A DNA stretch of 64,000 nucleotides, from contig NZ_ATUE01000008.1 in NCBI RefSeq assembly GCF_000420045.1, forward strand, positions 62,001 to 126,000, written 5' to 3'. Source of the stretch: Perlucidibaca piscinae DSM 21586. Lineage in GTDB: Bacteria > Pseudomonadota > Gammaproteobacteria > Pseudomonadales > Moraxellaceae. The position numbers and the translations under genes are program-made. Below the pieces are notes generated by a model. It saw nothing but the letters and a program-made list of their open reading frames with translations. It did no database searches and was not told where the DNA came from. Shown in pieces: positions 31,064 to 38,888 of the stretch; the first letter of the stretch is position 1; the number at the start of each line of letters is the position of its first letter.

Positions 31064-31555
31064 ATGCGTTTGACCACGAAAGGCCGCTATGCCGTGACGG
31101 CCATGCTGGATCTGGCGTTGCACGCGCAAAAAGGCCCGGTGAGTCTCGGCGACATCTCCGATCGACAGTCGATCTCGGTGTCCTATCTGGAGCAGCTGTT
31201 CGCCAAGCTGCGCAAGGGTCGCCTGGTGTCCAGCGTGCGCGGCCCCGGTGGTGGCTACCAGCTGGCGCGCGCTGCCGGTCTGATCCATGTCGCCGAGATC
31301 ATTGATGCGGTCGACGAGTCGGTGGATGCCACGCGCTGCCAGGGGCAGGGCGATTGTCAGCAGGGCGTGACCTGTCTGACCCATGAACTGTGGACGGATC
31401 TGAGCCAGCAGATTCATCATTTCCTGTCAGGCATCACCCTGCAGGAACTGCTCTCGCGCGGCGAGGTGCAGGCCGTTGCCATCCGGCAGAGCGAAGCCCA
31501 GGTGCGGCGGCGGCAGGAAAACGAAACATCCCGGATGATCGCGCCGGCATGCTGA
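31064..31555 (+). CDS. iscR: Fe-S cluster sensing transcription regulator IscR
   Basis: IscR is an Rrf2-family winged-helix protein that carries a [2Fe-2S] cluster and represses the isc operon when clusters are plentiful. The 163-residue product has MRLTTKGRYAVTAMLDLA, the recognition helix around ISVSYLEQLF, and cluster ligands C92, C98, C104 and H107, the same positions as in E. coli. ATG 31064 has an AGGAG ribosome site; the 10-codon upstream extension (GTG 31034) was rejected. Two type 1 IscR sites precede it. Confidence 0.97.
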   Translation: MRLTTKGRYAVTAMLDLALHAQKGPVSLGDISDRQSISVSYLEQLFAKLRKGRLVSSVRGPGGGYQLARAAGLIHVAEIIDAVDESVDATRCQGQGDCQQGVTCLTHELWTDLSQQIHHFLSGITLQELLSRGEVQAVAIRQSEAQVRRRQENETSRMIAPAC

Positions 31556-31613
31556 GCGCGATCACGGTGTCCGGAACCCCGGATACACGAATTTTGATGA
31601 ACAGAGGTCAGGC

Positions 31614-32831
31614 ATGAAGCGTCCGATTTATCTCGATTACTCCGCGACCACCCCGGTTGATCCGCGCGTGGCCGAGGCGATGATGAACTGCCTGCGCATG
31701 GAGGGTAACTTCGGCAACCCGGCCTCGCGTTCGCATGCCTATGGCTGGCTGGCCGAAGAAGCCGTGGAGACCGCGCGCGGCCATGTCGCCGCCCTGGTCA
31801 ATGCCGATCCGCGCGAGATCGTCTGGACCTCGGGAGCCACCGAATCCAACAACCTCGCCATCAAGGGCGTGGCCGGCTTCTACGGCAACAAGGGCAAGCA
31901 CATCCTGACCTCGAAGATCGAGCACAAGGCCGTGCTGGATGCCTGCCGCCAGCTCGAGCGTGACGGCTTCGACGTCACCTACCTGGATCCCGAGCCGGGC
32001 ACCGGCCTGATCCAGCCGGCAGCGGTCGAGGCGGCGCTGCGTCCGGACACCATCCTGGTGTCGCTGATGCACGTGAACAACGAGATCGGCACCATCACCG
32101 ACATCGCCGCCATCGGCGAGATCACCCGCGCCCGCGGCATCCTGTTCCATGTCGATGCCGCGCAGTCGACCGGCAAGATCGACATCGACCTTGATGCCAT
32201 GAAGGTCGACCTGATGAGCTTCTGCGCGCACAAGACCTACGGTCCCAAGGGCATCGGCGCGCTCTATGTGCGCCGCAAGCCGCGCGTCCGTCTGGAGGCG
32301 CAGATCCACGGTGGCGGCCATGAGCGCGGCATGCGCTCGGGCACCCTGGCCACCCACCAGATCGTCGGCATGGGTGAGGCCTTCCGCATCGCCAGGGAAG
32401 AAATGCACGAGGAACAGGCTCGTCTGCGCGTGCTGCGCGACACGCTCTGGGCCGGTCTGCAGGATCTCGAGCAGGTGTTCCTGAACGGTGACGCCGTGCA
32501 GCGCATCGCCGGCAACCTGAACGTCAGCTTCAATTTCGTCGAGGGCGAGTCGCTGATCATGGCGCTCAAGGACATCGCCGTGTCGTCCGGCTCGGCCTGC
32601 ACCTCGGCCTCGCTGGAGCCGTCCTACGTGCTGCGTGCCCTGGGCCTGAGCGACGAGCTCGCGCACAGCTCGATCCGCTTCACCATGGGCCGTTACACCA
32701 CCGAGGCCGACATCGATTTCGTCATCCAGTATGCCCGTCAGGCGGTCAATCGCCTGCGTGACCTGTCTCCGCTCTGGGACATGTACAAGGACGGCATCGA
32801 CCTGAGCACCGTGGCCTGGGTCGCGCACTGA
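31614..32831 (+). CDS. iscS: Cysteine desulfurase IscS
   Basis: A PLP enzyme that takes sulfur from cysteine for Fe-S clusters and tRNA thiolation. The 405-residue protein has the PLP lysine at K207 (CAHKTYGPKG) and the persulfide cysteine at C329 in the flexible loop SSGSACTSASLEPSYVLRALG-like segment. The C-terminus (MYKDGIDLSTVAWVAH) is the IscU-contact tail of group I desulfurases. It follows iscR by 58 bases. Confidence 0.98.
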   Translation: MKRPIYLDYSATTPVDPRVAEAMMNCLRMEGNFGNPASRSHAYGWLAEEAVETARGHVAALVNADPREIVWTSGATESNNLAIKGVAGFYGNKGKHILTSKIEHKAVLDACRQLERDGFDVTYLDPEPGTGLIQPAAVEAALRPDTILVSLMHVNNEIGTITDIAAIGEITRARGILFHVDAAQSTGKIDIDLDAMKVDLMSFCAHKTYGPKGIGALYVRRKPRVRLEAQIHGGGHERGMRSGTLATHQIVGMGEAFRIAREEMHEEQARLRVLRDTLWAGLQDLEQVFLNGDAVQRIAGNLNVSFNFVEGESLIMALKDIAVSSGSACTSASLEPSYVLRALGLSDELAHSSIRFTMGRYTTEADIDFVIQYARQAVNRLRDLSPLWDMYKDGIDLSTVAWVAH

Positions 32832-32862
32832 GCGCGCCCGGCCTGCACAAGGAGTCAAGAAC

Positions 32863-33246
32863 ATGTCCTACAGCGAAAAAGTCATCGATCACTACGAGAA
32901 CCCGCGCAACGTCGGCAAGCTCGACAAGGCGGATGTTCATGTCGGCACCGGCATGGTCGGTGCACCGGCCTGCGGCGACGTCATGCAGCTGCAGATCCAG
33001 GTGGACGACGACGGCATCATCCGTGACGCCCGTTTCAAGACCTATGGCTGCGGTTCCGCCATCGCCTCCAGCTCGCTGGTGACGGAGTGGGTCAAGGGCA
33101 AGTCGCTGGACGAGGCCGCCGGCATCAAGAACACCCAGATTGCCGAAGAGCTGGCCCTGCCGCCGGTGAAGATCCACTGCTCGGTGCTGGCCGAAGACGC
33201 CATCAAGGCAGCCATCGCCGATTACCGCAAGAAGCAGGGCGCCTGA
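32863..33246 (+). CDS. iscU: Fe-S cluster assembly scaffold IscU
   Basis: The scaffold on which IscS sulfur and iron form a [2Fe-2S] cluster. The 127-residue product has the ligand cysteines C37, C63 and C106, Asp39 next to C37, and the HscA-recognition motif LPPVK at about 99-103, all at E. coli positions. An AAGGAG ribosome site precedes the ATG. Confidence 0.98.
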   Translation: MSYSEKVIDHYENPRNVGKLDKADVHVGTGMVGAPACGDVMQLQIQVDDDGIIRDARFKTYGCGSAIASSSLVTEWVKGKSLDEAAGIKNTQIAEELALPPVKIHCSVLAEDAIKAAIADYRKKQGA

Positions 33247-33269
33247 TCCGGCCCCCAGGGAGACTGTTC

Positions 33270-33593
33270 GTGGCGATTACCCTGACCGAACCGGCTGCGC
33301 GCCATGTCCAGGCCTGTCTGCAAGGGCGTGGCAAGGGCGAGGGCGTGCGTGTCGGCGTCAAGACCTCCGGCTGCTCCGGCCTTGCCTACGTTCTCGAGTT
33401 CGTTGATGCGGTCGAGGAGGCCGATCAGGTGTTCGAGTCCTTTGGCGTCAAGGTCATTGTCGATCCCAAGAGCCTGGCCTACCTCGATGGCACCGAGATG
33501 GACTTCGTCAAGGAAGGCCTGAACGAAGGTTTCAAGTTCAGCAACCCGAACCAGAAGGGTGAGTGCGGCTGCGGCGAATCCTTCACCGTCTGA
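33270..33593 (+). CDS. iscA: Iron-sulfur carrier / assembly protein IscA
   Basis: An A-type carrier that passes clusters to apoproteins. The product is 107 residues from GTG 33270 (MAITLTEPAARHV); the three conserved cysteines are in SGCSG and near the end in GECGCGESF. The frame is open upstream inside iscU, but the GTG gives the normal family length and has AGGGAG upstream. Confidence 0.95.
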   Translation: MAITLTEPAARHVQACLQGRGKGEGVRVGVKTSGCSGLAYVLEFVDAVEEADQVFESFGVKVIVDPKSLAYLDGTEMDFVKEGLNEGFKFSNPNQKGECGCGESFTV

Positions 33594-33607
33594 CAGGAGA
33601 CCGTCTT

Positions 33608-34138
33608 GTGGATCTGAGCTCCAGCTATTTCGAGCTGTTCGGCCTCCCGACAGGGTTTGTCATTGATGTTGCCGCGCTGCAGCCGCGCTGGCGCGAACTG
33701 CAGCGTCTGCACCACCCTGATCGTCACGCCCAGGACGACGCGGCCGGCCAGCAGCATGCCCTGCAGATGGCGGCGTACATCAATGCGGCACACGAGACGC
33801 TGCGCGATCCCATCAAGCGCGCGCATTATCTGCTGCAGCTGGCCGGCCACGGCATTGATGGCGAACGCAGCACCATCGCCGACACCGACTTCCTGATGAC
33901 CCAGATGGAGTTGCGCGAGCAGCTGGACGAGGCCGATTCGCTGGAAACCCTGGATGCACTCGAAGCCGATGCGGCCGAGTGGCGTGACAATCTGTTGCGC
34001 GAGTTTCCCATCGACTACGCGGCGCAGGACTGGAGCGAGGCGGCCGACACCTTGCGCAAGCTGCATTTCATGTCCCGCCTGCTGGCGGAGATCCAGGCTG
34101 AGCGCGAGCGCCTGGAAGACGAACTGGACGAGCTCTGA
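33608..34138 (+). CDS. hscB: Fe-S assembly co-chaperone HscB
   Basis: A J-domain protein that delivers IscU to HscA and stimulates its ATPase. The 176-residue product has the J-domain HPD motif at 36-38 and a C-terminal three-helix IscU-binding domain. The start is GTG 33608, chosen because YFELFGLP, the usual beginning of the J-domain, follows within seven residues. The stop overlaps the hscA ATG by one base (TGATG). Confidence 0.95.
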   Translation: MDLSSSYFELFGLPTGFVIDVAALQPRWRELQRLHHPDRHAQDDAAGQQHALQMAAYINAAHETLRDPIKRAHYLLQLAGHGIDGERSTIADTDFLMTQMELREQLDEADSLETLDALEADAAEWRDNLLREFPIDYAAQDWSEAADTLRKLHFMSRLLAEIQAERERLEDELDEL

Positions 34139-36018
34139 TGGCGTTGCTGCAAATCGTGGAACCGGGCCAGAGCCAGGCCCCGCATCAACATCGCCTGGCC
34201 ATCGGCATCGATCTCGGCACCACGCATTCGCTGGTGGCCACGATGCAAAGCGGACTGCCGCGTGTCTTGCCTGACCATGACGGGCAGGTGCTGCTGCCGT
34301 CCGTGGTGCGCTATCTGGCAGATGGTCATGTCGAGGTTGGCGAGAGGGCCCGTCAAGGCGCTGCGCAGGATCCGCTCAACACGCTGATCTCGGTCAAGCG
34401 CTTCATGGGGCGCGGGCTGGATGTGCTGCATCAGCTGGGCGCCCAGCTGCCCTACGACATCACGCTGCACGACAACGGCGTTCCCTATTTCCGTACCATC
34501 GCTGGCGAGCGCAGCCCGGTTGAGGCCTCCGCCGAAATCCTCCGGGTGCTCAAGCTGCGCGCTGAAGAGGCGCTGGGTGGCGAGCTTGCCGGCGCGGTGA
34601 TCACCGTTCCGGCCTATTTCGACGAGACCCAGCGCCAGGCCACCAAGGATGCCGCCCGGCTTGCCGGCTTGCAGGTGCTGCGTCTGCTCAACGAGCCTAC
34701 GGCGGCGGCCGTCGCCTACGGACTCGACCGCCAGGCGGAAGGCATTCATGCCATCTACGATCTGGGCGGGGGCACCTTCGACATCTCCATCCTGCGACTG
34801 CATCAGGGCGTGTTCGAAGTGCTGGCCACCGGTGGCAACGCCGCGCTCGGCGGGGATGATTTCGATCATGCCATCGCTGGCTGGATCATGGCGTCGGCCG
34901 GCATCGTCAACCCCGATGCCGATGTGCAGCGCCGTCTCCAGATGACCGCACGCAAGGTCAAGGAGGCGCTGAGTCAGCGTGAGTCCGTCGAGCTCAAGCT
35001 GGCCGCCGGCACCGGTGGGGCGCCTGCCGACTGGACAGGCGTGCTCACGCGGGATGCCTTCGAGCAGCTCGTCGCCCCGCTCGTGGACGAGACCCTGCGC
35101 GCCTGCCGGCGTGCGCTGCGTGACGCCGGCCTGAAGGCGGCCGATCTCGCCGAGGTCGTGCTGGTCGGAGGCTCCACGCGCGTGCCGCTGGTGCGCCGCC
35201 GTGTCGGCGAGTTCTTCGGTCGTCCACCCTTGACGCATCTTGATCCGGATCAGGTGGTCGCCATCGGTGCGGCGGTGCAGGCCGACATCCTCGCGGGCAA
35301 CAAGCCCGACAGCGATCTGCTGCTGCTGGATGTCATCCCGCTGTCGCTGGGTCTGGAGACCTATGGCGGGCTGGTCGAGAAGATCGTCCCGCGCAACACG
35401 CCGATTCCGGTCGCGCGTGCCCAGGAGTTCACCACCTTCAAGGATGGCCAGACCGCCATGAGCCTGCACGTGGTGCAGGGCGAGCGCGAGCTGGTCGCCG
35501 ACTGCCGCTCGCTGGCGCGTTTCACGCTGCGCGGCATTCCACCCATGGTGGCGGGTGCCGCACGCATCCGCGTCGCCTTCCAGGTCGATGCCGACGGTCT
35601 GCTCAGTGTCACCGCCGAAGAGACATCCACCGGGGTTCGTGCCGAGATCGTGGTGAAACCGTCCTGGGGGCTGGCTGACGAGGACATCCTGCGCCTGTTG
35701 CGCGAGTCCCAGCAGCATGCCGTCGCCGACATGCAGGCCCGCAGCCTGACCGAGGCGCGTGCTGAAGCCGAGCGCCTGTGGCTGGCCACCGAGGCGGCGC
35801 TGGCTGAGGACGGCCGGCTGCTGGATGCGCATGAAGTTGCCGCCTTGACGCGTGCCATCGCCGAGCTCAAGACGCTGGCTGCCGCTGCGGACAGCGCGGC
35901 CATCACGCAGTCCGCCGAGCGTCTCAACCATGCCGGCGAGCTGCTCGCCGCGCGCCGCATGGATGCCGGCATACGTCAGGCATTCGCCGGCAAGAACCTG
36001 ACCGAACTGGAGGGCTGA
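34138..36018 (+). CDS. hscA: Fe-S assembly Hsp70 chaperone HscA
   Basis: A specialised Hsp70 that helps release the cluster from IscU. The 626-residue protein has the actin-like ATPase domain (IGIDLGTTHSLVA, YDLGGGTFDISIL, VVLVGGSTRVPLV) and the substrate-binding domain (LLLLDVIPLSLGLETYGG), as in E. coli HscA (616 residues). It is coupled to hscB and followed by fdx after one base. Confidence 0.97.
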   Translation: MALLQIVEPGQSQAPHQHRLAIGIDLGTTHSLVATMQSGLPRVLPDHDGQVLLPSVVRYLADGHVEVGERARQGAAQDPLNTLISVKRFMGRGLDVLHQLGAQLPYDITLHDNGVPYFRTIAGERSPVEASAEILRVLKLRAEEALGGELAGAVITVPAYFDETQRQATKDAARLAGLQVLRLLNEPTAAAVAYGLDRQAEGIHAIYDLGGGTFDISILRLHQGVFEVLATGGNAALGGDDFDHAIAGWIMASAGIVNPDADVQRRLQMTARKVKEALSQRESVELKLAAGTGGAPADWTGVLTRDAFEQLVAPLVDETLRACRRALRDAGLKAADLAEVVLVGGSTRVPLVRRRVGEFFGRPPLTHLDPDQVVAIGAAVQADILAGNKPDSDLLLLDVIPLSLGLETYGGLVEKIVPRNTPIPVARAQEFTTFKDGQTAMSLHVVQGERELVADCRSLARFTLRGIPPMVAGAARIRVAFQVDADGLLSVTAEETSTGVRAEIVVKPSWGLADEDILRLLRESQQHAVADMQARSLTEARAEAERLWLATEAALAEDGRLLDAHEVAALTRAIAELKTLAAAADSAAITQSAERLNHAGELLAARRMDAGIRQAFAGKNLTELEG

Positions 36019-36019
36019 C

Positions 36020-36358
36020 ATGCCTCGCATCATCGTGCTGCCGCACCATGAAATCTGTCCGCAGGGTGCGGTCATCACGGCCGAGACCGGCGAAAGCATC
36101 TGCGATGCCGCCCTGCGCCAGGGTCTGGCCATCGAGCACGCCTGTGACAAGGCCTGCGCCTGCACCACCTGCCATGTCATCGTGCGCGAGGGCTTCGACT
36201 CCCTCAACGAGCTCGACGAGCTGGAAGAGGATCTGCTCGACAAGGCCTGGGGGCTGGAGGCCGATTCGCGCCTGTCCTGCCAGGCCATCGTCGGCGACGA
36301 GGATCTGGTGGTGGAGATTCCGCGCTATACCCTCAATCACGCTGCCGAAAAGCACTGA
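36020..36358 (+). CDS. fdx: ISC-type [2Fe-2S] ferredoxin
   Basis: The electron donor for cluster assembly. The 112-residue protein has ligands C42, C48, C51 and C87 plus the conserved C46, exactly as in E. coli Fdx. An acidic patch (ELDELEEDLLDKAW) lies between. It sits directly after hscA. Confidence 0.97.
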   Translation: MPRIIVLPHHEICPQGAVITAETGESICDAALRQGLAIEHACDKACACTTCHVIVREGFDSLNELDELEEDLLDKAWGLEADSRLSCQAIVGDEDLVVEIPRYTLNHAAEKH

Positions 36359-36389
36359 GCTGCCACCGGCAGTTCACGGGAGAGCAATC

Positions 36390-36587
36390 ATGTCGCTGAA
36401 ATGGACCGATACCCTGGATATCGCCATCGCGCTCTGCGAGGCGCATCCCGACGTCGACCCGAAGACCATCCGCTTCACTGATCTCATGCAGTGGGTGATG
36501 GCGCTTCCCGAGTTCGCTGACGACCCCGGGCATTGCGGCGAGAAGATCCTCGAGGCCATCCAGATGGCGTGGATGGACGAGGTCTGA
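36390..36587 (+). CDS. iscX: Fe-S assembly protein IscX
   Basis: A small acidic protein of 65 residues (MSLKWTDTLDIAIAL...AWMDEV) that binds IscS and is thought to tune cluster assembly or supply iron. The WTD, DPKTIRFTDL and HCGEKILEAIQMAWMDE stretches are diagnostic. ATG 36390 has GGAGAG upstream. It is the last gene of the isc operon. Confidence 0.95.
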   Translation: MSLKWTDTLDIAIALCEAHPDVDPKTIRFTDLMQWVMALPEFADDPGHCGEKILEAIQMAWMDEV

Positions 36588-36604
36588 GCACACTCTGGAT
36601 CGGC

Positions 36605-36713
36605 GCTGGACGGGTATCGGAGCTGCGTTAAAACACGCGTGAACCCTTCCCTGGGGCTCGGCTCGGCATCCATGCCTCGCACGGTTTTACCGCAGCTCCG
36701 ATACCCGTCCAGC
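36605..36713 (-). repeat. Structured palindromic repeat, copy 2
   Basis: The arms are a 30-base inverted repeat with one mismatch (36605-36634 with 36684-36713), of which the outer 23 bases pair perfectly. Read on the minus strand, the 49-base core starts CGT, then has a hairpin with loop ATGGAT (stem GGC/GCC extended past tandem G-A mismatches), then a second hairpin with stem GAGCCC/GGGTTC, and ends with TTCACGCGT. The core matches copies 1 and 3; the arms do not. Confidence 0.88.
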
Positions 36714-36771
36714 TCAGCAATCGGTGTTATCTGACGTTTGCTCAGCGCGCCCTGGTCATAGCCTGTTCGCT

Positions 36772-36858
36772 CGTGGCATTTTGCGAAACCGTGCGAGGCA
36801 TGGATGCCGAGCCGAGCCTACAGGAGTGTATTCACGGCGTGTTTCGCACAATCCCACG
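36772..36858 (+). repeat. Structured palindromic repeat, copy 3
   Basis: The arms are an 18-base inverted repeat with two mismatches (36772-36789 with 36841-36858). The 51-base core (36790-36840) begins with CGT, contains GGC-ATGGAT-GCC, then CGAGCCTAC...GTATTCACGGCGT. From CGTGCGAGG to CCGAGCC it is identical to copy 2; from CGAGCCTACA onward it is close to copy 1. It has the opposite orientation to copy 2. Confidence 0.88.
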
Positions 36859-36961
36859 GGCGGGCAGGCGCCACTGATCAACATGTTCGTTATTGCAGGT
36901 TCTGGTTAGGCGCATGGTGCTGCCAGCAAAAACAGACATGGCAGTGACACGAAACCCCGCG

Positions 36962-36967
36962 TATAAT
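36962..36967 (+). promoter_or_regulatory. -10 box upstream of ndk
   Basis: A perfect TATAAT 65 bases before the ndk start. The sequence 17 bases upstream (TGGCAG, 36939-36944) is a poor -35 box. Confidence 0.5.
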
Positions 36968-37032
36968 TCGCGCCCATTGTCTGCCGACCCGGCAAGACGC
37001 GATTCACATCACTTTTGAGCATGGAGCCCATC

Positions 37033-37464
37033 ATGGCCGTCGAACGCACTCTGTCCATCATCAAGCCGGACGCCGTTGGCAAGAACGCCATTGGTGCCAT
37101 CTTCAGCCGTTTTGAAGCCGCCGGCCTCAAGATCGTCGCCACCAAGATGAAGCACCTGTCCAAGGCCGAAGCCGAGGGCTTCTACGCCGAGCACGCCGGC
37201 CGCGGCTTCTTCAACGACCTGGTCGCCTTCATGACCTCGGGTCCGGTCGTGGTGTCGGTGCTGGAAGGCGAGAACGCCGTGCTGGCTCACCGTGACATCC
37301 TCGGTGCCACCAATCCGAAGGATGCCGCTCCGGGCACCATTCGTGCCGACTTCGCCGTCAGCATCGACGAGAACGCTGCCCACGGCTCGGACTCCACCAC
37401 CTCCGCAGCACGTGAAGTGTCGTACTTCTTCAGCGCGCTGGAAGTTTGCCCGCGTACCCGCTAA
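37033..37464 (+). CDS. ndk: Nucleoside diphosphate kinase
   Basis: Balances NTP pools by phosphate transfer through a phospho-histidine. The 143-residue protein is complete: ERTLSIIKPDAV at the start, the active His117 in HGSDS, and the usual C-terminal helix. ATG 37033 gives the family N-terminus; ATG 37021 four codons upstream is possible. In this gene order it begins the ndk-rlmN-rodZ-ispG-hisS-yfgM-bamB-der series. Confidence 0.97.
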   Translation: MAVERTLSIIKPDAVGKNAIGAIFSRFEAAGLKIVATKMKHLSKAEAEGFYAEHAGRGFFNDLVAFMTSGPVVVSVLEGENAVLAHRDILGATNPKDAAPGTIRADFAVSIDENAAHGSDSTTSAAREVSYFFSALEVCPRTR

Positions 37465-37538
37465 GGTGACGCCAGCCCCGGTGCGCATGGCGCAGCGGGG
37501 CAGTCAGTCGCTCTGCGGAGTGGCTGTCACGGACTGAC

Positions 37539-37568
37539 AAGGCCGCGGTACGACGTACTGCGGCCTTT
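37539..37568 (+). terminator. Probable terminator after ndk
   Basis: A 13-bp stem with one G-T pair (37539-37551 with 37555-37567) and a 3-base loop, followed by only three T. It lies 75 bases after ndk and 64 bases before rlmN. Confidence 0.6.
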
Positions 37569-37631
37569 GCGCTCACAGGCACCGCGCCTGCAGCGTCGAC
37601 ATAACTGGTGTAGCAACCCGTCGAGAGTGGT

Positions 37632-38861
37632 ATGCAAGAGTCTGTTTCCGTGCCCGAGGCCACCCCGGTCGTCAGCACTGCCGAACATCTGGCCGCCGGC
37701 CGTCGCGTCAATCTGCTGGGCCTGAGTCGTGCCCAGATGGAAGTCTTTTTCGAGCAGATAGGCGAGAAGAAGTTTCGCGCTGGCCAGGTCATGAAGTGGA
37801 TACACCAGCAGGGCGTGGCTGACTTTGCCGCCATGACCAACCTGGCAAAGACGCTGCGTGCCAAGCTTGAGCAGCACGCCGAGGTCTGTGTGCCGGAAGT
37901 GGTCTACAAGAACTTCTCCGCTGACGGCACGCGCAAATGGGTCATCAAGGTCGGTGACAACAGCATGGTGGAAACCGTGCTGATTCCCGATGGTGATCGC
38001 AAGACCCTGTGCGTGTCCTCGCAGGTCGGCTGCGCCCTCGATTGCAGTTTCTGCTCGACCGGCAAGCAGGGCTTCCAGCGTGACCTGACACCTGCCGAGA
38101 TCATTGCCCAGGTCTGGATTGCCAACAAGTCCTACCTCGACGAGGGCGCCTTCAGCGGTCGCAACGCTGATGGTGAGCTGACGCGTACCCGCGCCATCAC
38201 CAATGTGGTGATGATGGGCATGGGCGAGCCCCTGCTCAACTTCGATGCCGTGGTTCCGGCCATGCAGATCATGCTGGATGACTTTGCCTACGGCCTGTCC
38301 AAGCGTCGCGTCACGCTGTCGACCTCCGGCGTGGTGCCCATGCTCGACAAGCTCACCCAGACCATGGACGTGTCGCTGGCGGTGTCACTGCACGCGCCCA
38401 ACGACGAACTCCGCAACGAGCTGGTGCCAATCAACCGCAAGTATCCGCTGAGCGAGCTGATGGCGGCCTGCCGGCGCTGGCTGATCCATCACCAGGGCAG
38501 CGATGTCGGTCGTCGCAAGGTGACGATGGAATACGTCATGCTCGATGGCGTCAATGACCAGCCTGAGCATGCCGACCAGCTTGCCCGGTTGCTCCACAAC
38601 GTGCCCAGCAAGATCAACCTGATTCCGTTCAATCCGTTCCCGCATGCACCGTATGGCAGCACGCCGCGTGAGCGCATTGTCGAGTTCCAGAACCGCCTGA
38701 TCCGGGCCGGGTTCACCACCACCATACGCACCACGCGTGGCGATGACATCGATGCCGCCTGTGGTCAGCTGGTTGGCCAGGTGAAGGACCGGACTCGCCG
38801 TGCCGAACGCTGGCAGGCGCGAACCCGTGATCAGGAAATTATCCGTACCTCCAATACCTGA
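37632..38861 (+). CDS. rlmN: Dual-specificity 23S rRNA/tRNA adenine C2-methyltransferase RlmN
   Basis: A radical SAM enzyme that methylates A2503 of 23S rRNA and A37 of some tRNAs. The 409-residue protein has the CxxxCxxC cluster motif at C134, C138 and C141, the GMGEPLLNFD motif, and the mechanistic cysteine at C377 (AACGQL). Its [4Fe-4S] cluster would come from the ISC system encoded just upstream. In many relatives pilW/pilF lies between rlmN and rodZ; here rodZ follows directly. Confidence 0.97.
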   Translation: MQESVSVPEATPVVSTAEHLAAGRRVNLLGLSRAQMEVFFEQIGEKKFRAGQVMKWIHQQGVADFAAMTNLAKTLRAKLEQHAEVCVPEVVYKNFSADGTRKWVIKVGDNSMVETVLIPDGDRKTLCVSSQVGCALDCSFCSTGKQGFQRDLTPAEIIAQVWIANKSYLDEGAFSGRNADGELTRTRAITNVVMMGMGEPLLNFDAVVPAMQIMLDDFAYGLSKRRVTLSTSGVVPMLDKLTQTMDVSLAVSLHAPNDELRNELVPINRKYPLSELMAACRRWLIHHQGSDVGRRKVTMEYVMLDGVNDQPEHADQLARLLHNVPSKINLIPFNPFPHAPYGSTPRERIVEFQNRLIRAGFTTTIRTTRGDDIDAACGQLVGQVKDRTRRAERWQARTRDQEIIRTSNT

Positions 38862-38888
38862 ACCTGATTGTTTCGAGGATGAATTTCC

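Larger units (their letters stand above)
36588..37032. other. 445-base intergenic region between iscX and ndk
   Basis: No gene is supported here. It holds two structured repeats in opposite orientation (36605-36713 and 36772-36858), 58 bases apart, and the ndk promoter -10 box near its end. I see nothing else in it. Confidence 0.85.

Noticed and set aside
37485..37502. Short GC hairpin just after ndk
   Set aside because: Pairing is imperfect and there is no T run; the longer stem at 37539-37567 is the better terminator candidate.
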